A stretch of DNA of 64,000 bases from Vibrio sp. DW001 (lineage in GTDB: Bacteria; Pseudomonadota; Gammaproteobacteria; Enterobacterales; Vibrionaceae): assembly GCF_029016285.1 (NCBI RefSeq), contig NZ_CP091975.1, positions 1 to 64,000 on the forward strand. The letters are read 5' to 3'. How positions within the stretch are numbered: position 1 is the first letter of the stretch; each line of letters opens with the position of its first letter. Under the pieces are notes generated by a model. The model did not search any database. It saw nothing but the letters and a program-made list of their open reading frames with translations, and had not been told where the DNA came from. The position numbers and the translations under genes are program-made. Below are positions 55,616 to 64,000 of the stretch, piece after piece.

Positions 55616-56455
55616 TTACTCAGGTACAATCCAGTTCACTTTATAATGACCGGTAATCGGCGCAATGGTTTCTTTTAAAAATGGGAGAATTTTTTCCATC
55701 TGACTTTCCAACTTCCAAGGAGGGTTAATCACTATCATGCCAGACGCGGTCATACCACGTTCGTTTGTATCTGGTGATACCCCAAGCTCGATCTGAAGAA
55801 TATTTTTAATGCCAAGAGACTCTAATCCTTTAAACATATCTTCAATGTCAAATCGATTTACCACAGGATACCAAATGGCGTATGTCCCATTTGCCCATCG
55901 CTTATGGCTTTGAGCAATAGCATTAACGACATCGCGATACTCTTTCGCCAATTCGTAAGGTGGATCAATTAAGACTAAACCACGTCGCTCTTTGGGTGGT
56001 AAGCTGCCTTTTAAGCGTTGAAAACCGTCTTCTTTGTATATTTTCACTTGGCGATCACGGTGGAACTCTTGTTCTAACAAAGGATAATCACTTGGATGAA
56101 GTTCCGTTAGAATCATTCTGTCTTGTGACCTCAGTTGAGCGCGAGCTATCCTTGGTGAACCAGGATAATAACGGAGTTCATTGTTATCATTAAGAATACG
56201 GATAGCGTCTAAATAACTTTGAATCTCCTCAGGATTTGAATCTTGTTGCCAAATTCGAGAGATACCTTGTTTATATTCACTGGTTTTTTCAGACCATTCA
56301 TGAGTAAGATCGTAACGACCAACACCAGAGTGTGTATCGTGATAGACAAAAGGCTTCTCTTTTTGTTTTAGAGAATCAAGAATAAGGCTCTGTACTATGT
56401 GTTTTAGTACATCTGCGTGATTTCCAGCATGGAAACTGTGTCTGTAACTTAACAA
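55616..56455 (-). CDS. rlmJ: 23S rRNA m6A2030 methyltransferase RlmJ
   Basis: Methylates A2030 of 23S rRNA using S-adenosylmethionine. The start is taken as the TTG at 56455 because LSYRHSFHAGNHADVLKH is the universal N terminus (E. coli MLSYRHSFHAGNH); the ATG 48 bp upstream would add unmatched residues. The 279-residue length equals the family norm. Motifs include HDTHSGVGRYDL, YYPGSPRIAR, LTELHPSDYPLL and the catalytic LVLIDPPYE, plus GMTASGMIVINPPWKLE. It is next to gorA and divergent from prlC, as in other gamma-proteobacteria. Confidence 0.95.
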   Translation of the reverse strand: MLSYRHSFHAGNHADVLKHIVQSLILDSLKQKEKPFVYHDTHSGVGRYDLTHEWSEKTSEYKQGISRIWQQDSNPEEIQSYLDAIRILNDNNELRYYPGSPRIARAQLRSQDRMILTELHPSDYPLLEQEFHRDRQVKIYKEDGFQRLKGSLPPKERRGLVLIDPPYELAKEYRDVVNAIAQSHKRWANGTYAIWYPVVNRFDIEDMFKGLESLGIKNILQIELGVSPDTNERGMTASGMIVINPPWKLESQMEKILPFLKETIAPITGHYKVNWIVPE

Positions 56456-56583
56456 ATTAGGCTCTCTGTATGCGCATGAGTGTGATAAACAATTTATTTT
56501 CAAACCTTTTCATTATACGCCACTATTGAAAATTCTATAAGCCGCCTACATTTAGATATAAAGATTTTATAAAGGAACAACGT

Positions 56584-58626
56584 ATGTCCAACCCACTTTT
56601 AGATTTTACTGACCTACCACCATTCTCTGAAATAAGCCCAGAGTATGTAAAGCCAGCTGTAGAACAAGCTATAGCGGATTGCAGAATCAAAATAGAACAA
56701 GTTCTTGACGGTAACAGTAATCCAAGCTGGGAGACGATTTGCGATCCTTTAGCTGAGGTGGACGACAAACTAAGCAGAATTTGGTCTCCAGTTAGCCACA
56801 TGAATTCCGTGGTCAATAGCCAAGAACTTCGAGAAGCTTATGAAAGCTGTTTACCGTTGTTATCAGAATATGGTACATGGGTTGGTCAGCATAAAGGGCT
56901 TTATGAAGCGTACAAAGCGATTAAAGCGAGTCCAGCATTCGATAGTATGACGCAAGCTCAGAAGAAAAGTATTACCGATGCATTAACTGATTTTGAGCTA
57001 TCGGGCATCGGCCTGCCGGCGAATGAACAGCATCGTTATGGTGAAATTAGTAAGCGAATGTCTGAATTAGGTTCTCAATTTTCTAATAATGTTCTCGATG
57101 CCACAATGGGCTGGACAAAGCACATTACTGAAGAGTCAGAGCTGAAAGGAATGCCAGAATCAGCAATGGATGCAGCAAGAGCAACGGCAGAGTCAAAAGA
57201 GTTAGATGGTTGGGTGTTAACCCTAGATATTCCATCTTATCTTCCTGTATTAACATACTGCGATAATCAAGAGCTTCGCCGAGAAATGTATGAAGCGTAT
57301 GTTACTCGAGCTTCAGACAGAGGGCCGATGGCTGGGAAATGGGACAATACAGAAGTTATGGCTGAACAGCTCAAGCTTCGTCATGAAATTTCTCGATTGC
57401 TTGGGTTTGCTACATACAGTGAAAAATCATTGGCCACTAAGATGGCGGAGACGCCAGCACAAGTCCTCGGTTTTTTGAATGATTTGGCAGTAAAAGTGAA
57501 ACCTCAAGGTGAAAAAGAGGTTCGTGAGTTGACTGAATTTGCAAAAAAAGAATTTGGTGTGACCGATCTTAATCTTTGGGATATTGCCTACTACAGTGAA
57601 AAACAAAAGCAGTATTTGTTCCAAATATCTGATGAGGAATTGCGCCCTTACTTCCCTGAATCTAAAGCCGTAAGCGGATTGTTTGAGGTACTCAATCGCG
57701 TATTTGGTATGACGGTTTTAGAGAAAAAAGGCGTAGATACTTGGCATGAATCAGTTCGGTTTTTTGATATCTTTGATGGAAATAATACGCTACGCGGTAG
57801 TTTCTACCTTGATCTCTATGCTCGTGAAAATAAACGAGGTGGGGCATGGATGGACGAATGTCGTGTTAGGCGTACGACCACAAGTGGCGAACTACAAACA
57901 CCAGTGGCTTATTTGACATGTAATTTTAATAAGCCAGTAGGAGATAAGCCTGCTCTCTTCACCCATGACGAAGTTGTTACATTGTTCCATGAGTTTGGGC
58001 ATGGTATTCACCATATGCTGACTCAGATTGATGTCTCTGCTGTATCCGGGATAAATGGTGTGCCTTGGGATGCTGTTGAGTTGCCAAGTCAATTTTTGGA
58101 AAATTGGTGTTGGGAAGAAGAAGCATTGGAATTTATTTCAGGTCATTATGAGACAGGCGCTTCATTACCGACGGAGATGCTAGAGAAAATGTTAGCCGCG
58201 AAAAATTTCCAGTCGGCAATATTTATTCTTCGTCAGCTAGAATTTGGTTTGTTTGATTTTACGTTGCATACTGAATTCGACCCCGAAATAGGCCCGCGAG
58301 TTCTCGAAACGTTGGCCCAAGTGAAGAGCAAAGTAGCGGTATTACCAAGCCTAGAATGGAATCGCTTTTCACATGCATTTAGTCATATTTTTGCTGGTGG
58401 TTATAGCGCAGGATATTACAGCTATCTTTGGGCTGAGGTGCTTAGTTCTGATGCTTTCTCTCGTTTTGAAGAAGAAGGGATCTTTAATCAAGAAACGGGC
58501 AAAAGCTTCCTTAACAATATTCTGGAAATGGGTGGCAGTGAAGAGCCAATGGAATTGTTTAAGCGCTTTAGAGGTCGAGAGCCTAAAATAGATGCATTGT
58601 TAAGGCATTCAGGTATCAGCGGGTAA
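56584..58626 (+). CDS. prlC: Oligopeptidase A
   Basis: A cytoplasmic M3-family zinc metallopeptidase that degrades oligopeptides, including cleaved signal peptides. The 680-residue length is the same as E. coli PrlC. The zinc motif HEFGH is at residues 469-473 (LFHEFGHGIHHML), and WDAVELPSQFLENWCWE supplies the third ligand. AAGGAAC precedes the ATG. In E. coli it is followed directly by rsmJ; here asnC and a c-di-GMP sensor gene intervene. Confidence 0.96.
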   Translation: MSNPLLDFTDLPPFSEISPEYVKPAVEQAIADCRIKIEQVLDGNSNPSWETICDPLAEVDDKLSRIWSPVSHMNSVVNSQELREAYESCLPLLSEYGTWVGQHKGLYEAYKAIKASPAFDSMTQAQKKSITDALTDFELSGIGLPANEQHRYGEISKRMSELGSQFSNNVLDATMGWTKHITEESELKGMPESAMDAARATAESKELDGWVLTLDIPSYLPVLTYCDNQELRREMYEAYVTRASDRGPMAGKWDNTEVMAEQLKLRHEISRLLGFATYSEKSLATKMAETPAQVLGFLNDLAVKVKPQGEKEVRELTEFAKKEFGVTDLNLWDIAYYSEKQKQYLFQISDEELRPYFPESKAVSGLFEVLNRVFGMTVLEKKGVDTWHESVRFFDIFDGNNTLRGSFYLDLYARENKRGGAWMDECRVRRTTTSGELQTPVAYLTCNFNKPVGDKPALFTHDEVVTLFHEFGHGIHHMLTQIDVSAVSGINGVPWDAVELPSQFLENWCWEEEALEFISGHYETGASLPTEMLEKMLAAKNFQSAIFILRQLEFGLFDFTLHTEFDPEIGPRVLETLAQVKSKVAVLPSLEWNRFSHAFSHIFAGGYSAGYYSYLWAEVLSSDAFSRFEEEGIFNQETGKSFLNNILEMGGSEEPMELFKRFRGREPKIDALLRHSGISG

Positions 58627-58708
58627 AATAGCCTCGGAAGATTAGGTACTCGCTCTCAATCTCTTCAATATGAGAAATGAGTACCTTTACTTAGGATCGT
58701 AATTATCG

Positions 58709-59170
58709 TTATGGAATCACATTCCGATTGATTGGGTTCTGAAGTGATATTAATGTTTCAGTCGATTGCACTTCGTCTATAGCCTGAAGCTTATCAATCA
58801 AAACATATTGTAGTTCTTCAATGGAGTGACACATTAGCTTTACGAAGATATTGTATGCCCCTGTTGTATAATAAGCCTCTACGACTTCATCTAATGCATT
58901 CAATTTTTTTAGGGCTGAGTGATAGTCTCGAGCGGCATTTAGATTAATACCAATGAAACAGCACACGTCGTAACCCAGTTTTTTGGGGTTAATAATAACC
59001 TCCGTCCCTTCAATAATTTCTGCGGCCTTCATCTTTTCTATTCGTACATGAATCGTTGCAGGGCTTACATCAAATTTCTTTGCCATTTCAGCATATGGTC
59101 GCCGTGCATCTTCTAATAATATTTTTAAGATAGCTCGGTCTAAGTCATCGAGGCGAGTGTTAGTGTGCAT
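58709..59170 (-). CDS. asnC: Lrp/AsnC-family regulator AsnC
   Basis: A feast/famine regulator; in E. coli AsnC activates asnA and is relieved by asparagine. The start at 59170 (MHTNTRLDDLDRAILKILLE) fits the family; a TTG 36 bp upstream is possible but unlike relatives. The 153-residue protein has the helix-turn-helix (RRPYAEMAKKFDVSPATIHVRIEKMK) and RAM ligand domain with CCFIGINL, EAYYTTGAYNIFVKLMC and VQSTETLISLQNPI, closer to AsnC than to Lrp. No asnA lies beside it. It is divergent from the sensor gene after a 117-bp gap, so it could control that gene. Confidence 0.92.
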   Translation of the reverse strand: MHTNTRLDDLDRAILKILLEDARRPYAEMAKKFDVSPATIHVRIEKMKAAEIIEGTEVIINPKKLGYDVCCFIGINLNAARDYHSALKKLNALDEVVEAYYTTGAYNIFVKLMCHSIEELQYVLIDKLQAIDEVQSTETLISLQNPINRNVIP

Positions 59171-59287
59171 TGAAGTAGGCAACCAATCTAAGAATGTGGG
59201 TAACAAGAGTATATTTTATTCAATTGAGTGTTACTATTGTTTTGATTTTTATTTAAATTATCGCGTGTGTGAAGGACAAAAGTTGCA

Positions 59288-62200
59288 GTGAGAATTCTTA
59301 TACTACTGATCTTGATTTTCAGCGTTTCAGCTAACGCTAAAGAGAAAGATGTCCTAGTTATACACTCTTATCATCAAGGGTTTTTATGGTCTGACGATTT
59401 TCAAGATGGCCTAGAATACATACTTACCAAAAACAAAATCCCCAATCGGGTTGTTTATCTAGACACAAAACGGCACCAATCAAAAAAATATTTAGATCAA
59501 CTTGTTCAACTGTATACCGTCAAGCTTCAAAATGAGGAGTTTAAAGCGATTATCGTTGTTGATAATTATGCATTGAATCTGATAAATAGCCTTGGTCATA
59601 TGTTAGGTGATACCCCAATAATTTTTAGTGGTATTAATGGTTATAAGGCGAAATTACATTCCAATTTAAATGCGACTGGTGTGGTCTCTCGGGTAGAAAT
59701 ACAAGGCAATGTTGAATTAATAAAAAGGTTGCAACCTAACGTAAACAAAATTTATGTCATCACCGGCCTCTCGGTTACAGGGGAGGGGGTTCGAGATACG
59801 GTCAATCAATATCTAGACGAATCCCCCAGCCATAGAAAATTGGTCGAACATTATGTTCCAGCAGACTACGAGTCCTTGAAAGCTTTCTTAGCCAAAGCCC
59901 CTGAAAATAGCGTGATTCTTTATTGGGGCTTTTTTAAAGGTGAGTTGAACATTCATAACGATCAGGAAATTCGTGAAAAGATTGATGAGTTTTCAGTTGT
60001 TCCGGTTTATGTATTTCATGATTCGATATTCGGTTATGGGACCGTTGGCGGTGTTCTTCATAACGGTAACTCTCAGGGGAGATCCGCGGGGCTATTACTC
60101 GTCGACATGTTAGATAACATGCCAGGTAATATCCCATCGGTCAGACTGGCGACACCGACTATTGAACTCGATTACGACGCAATCCAAAAGTGGGGGCTTA
60201 ATATAAGCCAAGAGAACAGTGCTGCGAATTTGATTAACGAGCCTGAAGACGACTACCAATGGGTTCAGGTTGTTATCACCATCTTTTTGTTGATGGCTGC
60301 CGTCATAATGGCGCTTCTGTATTATCTTCGCCGTTTAAGTAATAGTGAATCCAAGGCTCGCGAGAGCCAGTATTTACTCGAGTCAGTTATAGAACAAAGC
60401 CATCAATATATTGCTATCCTCGATAAATACGGCCGAGTTCTGACCAGTAATAATAAATTTCATGAATTAGTTTTTGATCAAGGATTACCTATTGATAAAC
60501 CGATATGGTTTTTCAATGGGTGGGAAGATAAAGGCGCTAAAAAGCTTGGCCAGTTCTTTGAACCTAACACGGAACTGAATTCAACTCGATTCGAGATTGA
60601 AGCGCTTTGTAAGGGTTCAGGATGTATTTTACTCGATGTCGTTCTTAATCAGTTACCAGAAGAATCTGGTGTCGAATTACAATACCTATTTGAAGCAAAC
60701 GACATCACAATGGGGAAATTGGCACAGCAGAAATTGATTGAGCGTGAGTCCACCATGCGAACCTATTATGAACAACAACCGGTCATGATGTTGACACTAG
60801 ATGAAAACTACCGAATTCAGGCACTGAATAAATTTGCACAAGAGTTATTAGGCTATAAAGAGCTAGAAATATTAGGCCATCGTTTGAAGGACTTTTATGC
60901 GGATGAAGGCACATTACCAGCGAAACAACTGCTGCTTAATCGAGAACATGAAATTAATGGCGTGTGGCGAAGAGAAGCTCGATATCGACATAAAGATGGC
61001 TCGGTATTATGGATTAGAGAAAATATTCGTCCACTCGATCACTTTGGTAAATTGTTGATGGTAGGCGAGGATATTACCGAGATTCATATTTTGACCGAGC
61101 AATTGGAGTATCAAGCTCGCTATGACTTGCTCACCGAAACATTCAACAGAAATCATTTCGAATTAGAACTAGAAAAGTCTTTAAAAGAAGTAAGTGACCA
61201 CTTACGTACACACGCAATGCTCTATTTAGACCTTGATCAATTGAAGGTACTTAATGATACCGCTGGACATGAAGCAGGTGATGCTGCGATCAAGTTCTCT
61301 GCAATGGTGGTTGAGTCTGTTTTACCATATAACTCTATATTGTCTAGAATGGGTGGTGATGAATTTGCGGTGCTATTAAGAGACTGCACGCAAACCGATG
61401 CTCAGAATATTGCCAAAGCCATTATCAATGAACTCAGCATCAATACATTCCAGTGGGACGACATATCACTCAATATCACGTGCTCTATTGGAATTCGATT
61501 GATCGATCATACTGCCGATTCTCCTCAAATGGTTCACGCTCAAGCGGATACGGCGTGTCATGCTGCTAAAGATGAGGGTCGGAATAGATTTCATCTTTAT
61601 CTTCAAGATGATGAAGAGTTGCGTCGACGCCAACTTGAAATGGAGTGCGTTAATTTGGTTCATGAGGCGTTGGCGAATAATCGATTGGAACTATTTGCAC
61701 AGACAATTCTAAAGCTTGAAGAATCAAGTGACGCCATGAAGATGCATTTTGAAATATTAGTCCGAATAAAAAGTGCTAATGGGGAGTATATTTCGCCAGG
61801 AATCTTCATGCCAGCCTCAGAAAAATACAATGTGGCACACCTTATTGATAAGGCCGTAGTGACCCAAACCCTAGCGTGGTTGGAGTCCAACATAGACGAC
61901 TATGAACAGTTAGGGCTCTGCTCAATTAATTTGTCGGGGCAGTCGATAGGGAACAGAGAATTTGTACATTTCTTGCTGGAAACGATTGAACATAGTTCGG
62001 TACCTAGCCACAAACTTTGTCTCGAAATAACAGAAACAGCCGCAATGGGCAACATGGATCGGGCCATTGATTTGTTTACTCAAATCAAACAACGAGGCTG
62101 CTTGATCGCATTGGATGATTTTGGTTCTGGTTTGTCATCTTTTGGGTACCTAAAAAAATTACCAGTGGATATCGTTAAGATAGATGGTTTATTTGTTCGT

Positions 62201-62413
62201 GATATGGATACGAATGAGACGGATTTTATTATGGTCCGCGCTATCAATGATTTAGCTAAACAAATGGGTAAGAAAACAGTTGCGGAATTTGTAGAAAATA
62301 CCGCGATTATTGATAGGCTTCTTGAGTTAGGAGTGGACTATGCGCAAGGCTATATTGTTAGTAAACCTAAACCATTAGCCGAATTGGTAGCCGAACTGCA
62401 ACAGATTCAGTAA
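59288..62413 (+). CDS. Membrane sensor with periplasmic binding domain, PAS, GGDEF and EAL domains
   Basis: A 1041-residue signalling protein of c-di-GMP metabolism. A GTG start with a signal/anchor ([17 protein letters not shown]) leads to a periplasmic domain of the ABC-substrate-binding type ([17 protein letters not shown], about 20-310), a membrane helix at about 326-347, and two PAS-like regions (about 360-480 and 490-605). The GGDEF domain has an intact active site at 689-693 and no RxxD inhibitory site before it. The EAL domain reads FEILVR at 821-826 and keeps NLS, EITE, DDFGSG (943 on), VKIDG, AEFVE and YAQGY, so phosphodiesterase activity is plausible; both activities may exist. The ribosome site (AAGGA) is about 11 nt away. 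The ligand is unknown. Confidence 0.9.
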   Translation: MRILILLILIFSVSANAKEKDVLVIHSYHQGFLWSDDFQDGLEYILTKNKIPNRVVYLDTKRHQSKKYLDQLVQLYTVKLQNEEFKAIIVVDNYALNLINSLGHMLGDTPIIFSGINGYKAKLHSNLNATGVVSRVEIQGNVELIKRLQPNVNKIYVITGLSVTGEGVRDTVNQYLDESPSHRKLVEHYVPADYESLKAFLAKAPENSVILYWGFFKGELNIHNDQEIREKIDEFSVVPVYVFHDSIFGYGTVGGVLHNGNSQGRSAGLLLVDMLDNMPGNIPSVRLATPTIELDYDAIQKWGLNISQENSAANLINEPEDDYQWVQVVITIFLLMAAVIMALLYYLRRLSNSESKARESQYLLESVIEQSHQYIAILDKYGRVLTSNNKFHELVFDQGLPIDKPIWFFNGWEDKGAKKLGQFFEPNTELNSTRFEIEALCKGSGCILLDVVLNQLPEESGVELQYLFEANDITMGKLAQQKLIERESTMRTYYEQQPVMMLTLDENYRIQALNKFAQELLGYKELEILGHRLKDFYADEGTLPAKQLLLNREHEINGVWRREARYRHKDGSVLWIRENIRPLDHFGKLLMVGEDITEIHILTEQLEYQARYDLLTETFNRNHFELELEKSLKEVSDHLRTHAMLYLDLDQLKVLNDTAGHEAGDAAIKFSAMVVESVLPYNSILSRMGGDEFAVLLRDCTQTDAQNIAKAIINELSINTFQWDDISLNITCSIGIRLIDHTADSPQMVHAQADTACHAAKDEGRNRFHLYLQDDEELRRRQLEMECVNLVHEALANNRLELFAQTILKLEESSDAMKMHFEILVRIKSANGEYISPGIFMPASEKYNVAHLIDKAVVTQTLAWLESNIDDYEQLGLCSINLSGQSIGNREFVHFLLETIEHSSVPSHKLCLEITETAAMGNMDRAIDLFTQIKQRGCLIALDDFGSGLSSFGYLKKLPVDIVKIDGLFVRDMDTNETDFIMVRAINDLAKQMGKKTVAEFVENTAIIDRLLELGVDYAQGYIVSKPKPLAELVAELQQIQ

Positions 62414-62451
62414 AATACCGCCACGAAACCTATCCCTATATGGAGTGCTTT

Positions 62452-63228
62452 TTGCGCCTGCAACTGATCTGTGAAGAAAACATAGATACCAATCGGCTTG
62501 AACGTATTGCTCAAACATGGTCATTGCAACACGATGATCAGAGTAGTTTCGCGTTGGTTTTAAGCTCGGAAAGACTAGAGCTCAGAAAAATAGATGAACC
62601 AAAATTAGGTGCGATCTACGTCGATCTGGTGGGCGGTCCCGTTGGACACCGGAGAAAATTTGGTGGCGGTAAAGGTCAGTCTATTGCAAAGGCTGCAGGG
62701 TTAAATAAAGGTGTGATACCAAGTGTGTTGGACGCAACTGCAGGGCTAGGTAGAGATGCGTTTGTACTTGCATCTCTTGGCTGTAAAGTACAGATGATAG
62801 AGCGAAACCCAGTCGTCGCCGCTCTGCTGGATGATGGCCTAGAGAGAGCAAAACAAGATTCAGAAATAGGCGTATGGGTTTCAGAAAGAATGTCGCTATT
62901 GCATGCATCTAGTCATGATGCATTGGAAATACTATCTAATGATCGAAATTTCTTGCGACCAGATGTTGTCTACCTTGATCCTATGTATCCTCACCCTGAG
63001 GGAAAAAAGTCGGCATTAGTTAAAAAAGAGATGCGTGTGTTCCAATCGCTCGTCGGGGCCGATCTAGATGCAGATGGCTTATTTGAGCCTGCTATGCTGC
63101 TCGCTAAAAAACGCGTAATAGTGAAGAGGCCTGATTATGCCGACTGGCTCAATCAACAAAAACCAAGTATGGCAATTAAAACCAAGAAAAACCGTTTCGA
63201 TGTATATGTAAAAGAATCAATGACATAA
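62452..63228 (+). CDS. rsmJ: 16S rRNA m2G1516 methyltransferase RsmJ
   Basis: Methylates G1516 of 16S rRNA. GGAG at 62442-62445 lies 6 nt before a TTG at 62452, so I take that TTG as start ([20 protein letters not shown], first residue Met); an ATG at 62440 has no ribosome site before it. The 258-residue protein shows [34 protein letters not shown], the SAM site [37 protein letters not shown] and [12 protein letters not shown], all RsmJ hallmarks. It lies 38 bp after the sensor gene and could be partly co-transcribed with it. Confidence 0.95.
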   Translation: MRLQLICEENIDTNRLERIAQTWSLQHDDQSSFALVLSSERLELRKIDEPKLGAIYVDLVGGPVGHRRKFGGGKGQSIAKAAGLNKGVIPSVLDATAGLGRDAFVLASLGCKVQMIERNPVVAALLDDGLERAKQDSEIGVWVSERMSLLHASSHDALEILSNDRNFLRPDVVYLDPMYPHPEGKKSALVKKEMRVFQSLVGADLDADGLFEPAMLLAKKRVIVKRPDYADWLNQQKPSMAIKTKKNRFDVYVKESMT

Positions 63229-63335
63229 TTCATTGGAGGAAATTTTTCATTGCATCAGCAAACAAATGAGGCTATATCTAAGTAATAATCATTCTCAAAA
63301 AAGAGTGAGCCGATAGTGTCAGTTGGAGTCATTAA

Positions 63336-63782
63336 ATGACAAAGCGTTTATGCAAGTTGAATCGCAGAGAGATATCCGAAGGGTTAGGTGAGATTTATTC
63401 TCTTGTCAGTGATGCTAAATATCTATGCCGTTCGTGTGCTCGTTCTTCTCAAGACAGTTCTCAACTCTGTAAACCGACCGCTATTCCTCCTCAGGCCTGC
63501 TTGTCTAAAAGTACGGAAGAGAAGCAGCAATGTGTCGTATTAGCGGATACGTTGCCAATTCCAGTACTCCCTACCCCTATTGATATGCGCAGCGAAGTGA
63601 CAAAAAAAGAGATCAAAAAGGCTAAAAAACAAACCAAAAAACAGAAGAAATACGTTAAGAAAATGGCGAGTATTTTGGGTAAACAGAATAAATTGTTAAG
63701 AAAGCAGAAAAAAATTGAAGAACAGTTTGCAAGATTTAATACTTTTCACAATGAAACGAATCTTAAGTCATCCCTTCACTAA
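63336..63782 (+). CDS. Unrecognised small protein: Cys-rich N terminus, lysine-rich coiled coil
   Basis: A 148-residue protein with a good ribosome site (GGAG 8-9 nt before the ATG). The N-terminal third contains CRSC, which could be half of a metal site, and further single cysteines. A proline-rich middle (LPIPVLPTPI) is followed by a strongly basic helix (EVTKKEIKKAKKQTKKQKKYVKKM, KQNKLLRKQKKIEEQF) predicted to form a coiled coil. No signal peptide or membrane segment is seen. I do not recognise the family; a nucleic-acid-binding or ribosome-associated role would fit the charge but is only a guess. Confidence 0.65.
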   Translation: MTKRLCKLNRREISEGLGEIYSLVSDAKYLCRSCARSSQDSSQLCKPTAIPPQACLSKSTEEKQQCVVLADTLPIPVLPTPIDMRSEVTKKEIKKAKKQTKKQKKYVKKMASILGKQNKLLRKQKKIEEQFARFNTFHNETNLKSSLH

Positions 63783-63884
63783 ACCTTCTTTTTACTGAAT
63801 AGATAAGATGTGTCGACCTTGTTTCTTTAAGGCCGACATCGCTTGATGTCGCTTAGGTTAATTTACATCATCTTGAAGCGATTA

Positions 63885-64000
63885 TTAATCATAAGAAAAA
63901 GCCACTTTTCGCTTAATGATGGTCTCGTTTATCAGTAGAGAGAACAAGATGATAGCACCACCCAGTAAGAGTCTAAGCATGTCTGCGTCACGATTCCAAA
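63885..64000 (-). CDS. C-terminal end of a possible membrane protein (cut off at window edge)
   Basis: On the minus strand the frame ending at 63885 is open to the window edge. From an ATG at 63980 it would encode MLRLLLGGAIILFSLLINET and eleven further residues; upstream codons are also open, so the true start may lie beyond 64000. The hydrophobic stretch suggests a membrane helix near the C terminus. It cannot be named. Confidence 0.4.
   Translation of the reverse strand, partial: WNRDADMLRLLLGGAIILFSLLINETIIKRKVAFSYD

Noticed and set aside
63834..63851. GACATC GCTT GATGTC hairpin after the last gene
   Set aside because: The 6-bp stem has no T-run on either strand; it is too weak to call as a terminator.

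Overview
The window looks like part of the large chromosome of a Vibrionaceae bacterium (Vibrio or a near relative). The evidence is the 16S/23S sequence style, a dnaA-dnaN-recF-gyrB block, the fadBA / yigZ-trkH-hemG-rrn order, and a run ilvY-ilvC-ubiK-RND pump-rep that resembles Vibrio cholerae chromosome 1 as I remember it. No database search was possible, so identities rest on remembered family sequences, motifs and gene order.

Layout. 1-5780: replication and topology genes (dnaA truncated at the left edge, dnaN, recF, gyrB). 5781-6630: the small heat-shock gene ibpA with a heat-shock-type promoter and a ROSE-like RNA thermometer. 6655-13736: a leftward gluconate / Entner-Doudoroff cluster (TRAP transporter, gntK, edd, eda) with the repressor gene gntR and two GntR-type operators before the transporter. 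13973-18307: avtA, glyS, glyQ. 18561-19077: a long inverted repeat, tusA, and a strong candidate for a small regulatory RNA. 19145-24827: a LysR regulator, acuI, and the fadBA beta-oxidation operon with a FadR-type operator. 25061-27727: yigZ, trkH, hemG.

27807-33993: a complete rRNA operon (tandem promoters, boxA, 16S, tRNA-Glu, 23S, 5S, terminator, tRNA-Thr, a second diverged 5S, terminator). 33997-37874: ilvY/ilvC, then a complete IS3-family element inserted between ilvC and its probable terminator. 37906-45777: ubiK, a TetR-regulated RND efflux operon (vexRAB-like), rep, and cytochrome c5. 46064-46905: a tRNA cluster (Arg, His, Pro) containing a 328-bp tandem duplication and three degenerate tRNA-Pro copies with an enlarged anticodon arm. 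47475-53024: a peptide-type ABC importer with a fused double ATPase. 53146-63782: a SPOR-domain secreted protein, gorA, rlmJ, prlC, asnC, a periplasmic-sensor GGDEF/EAL protein, rsmJ, and an unrecognised lysine-rich protein.

How it works together. The gluconate cluster is a self-contained pathway: capture and import (DctPQM), phosphorylation (GntK), dehydration (Edd), aldol cleavage (Eda), with GntR sensing the inducer. FadBA with FadR, the RND operon with its TetR repressor, and IlvY with IlvC are further regulator-target units. The items least explained by known genes are the sRNA candidate at 18994-19077, the repeated tRNA cassette with expanded pseudo-tRNAs, and the asnC / c-di-GMP sensor pair between prlC and rsmJ.
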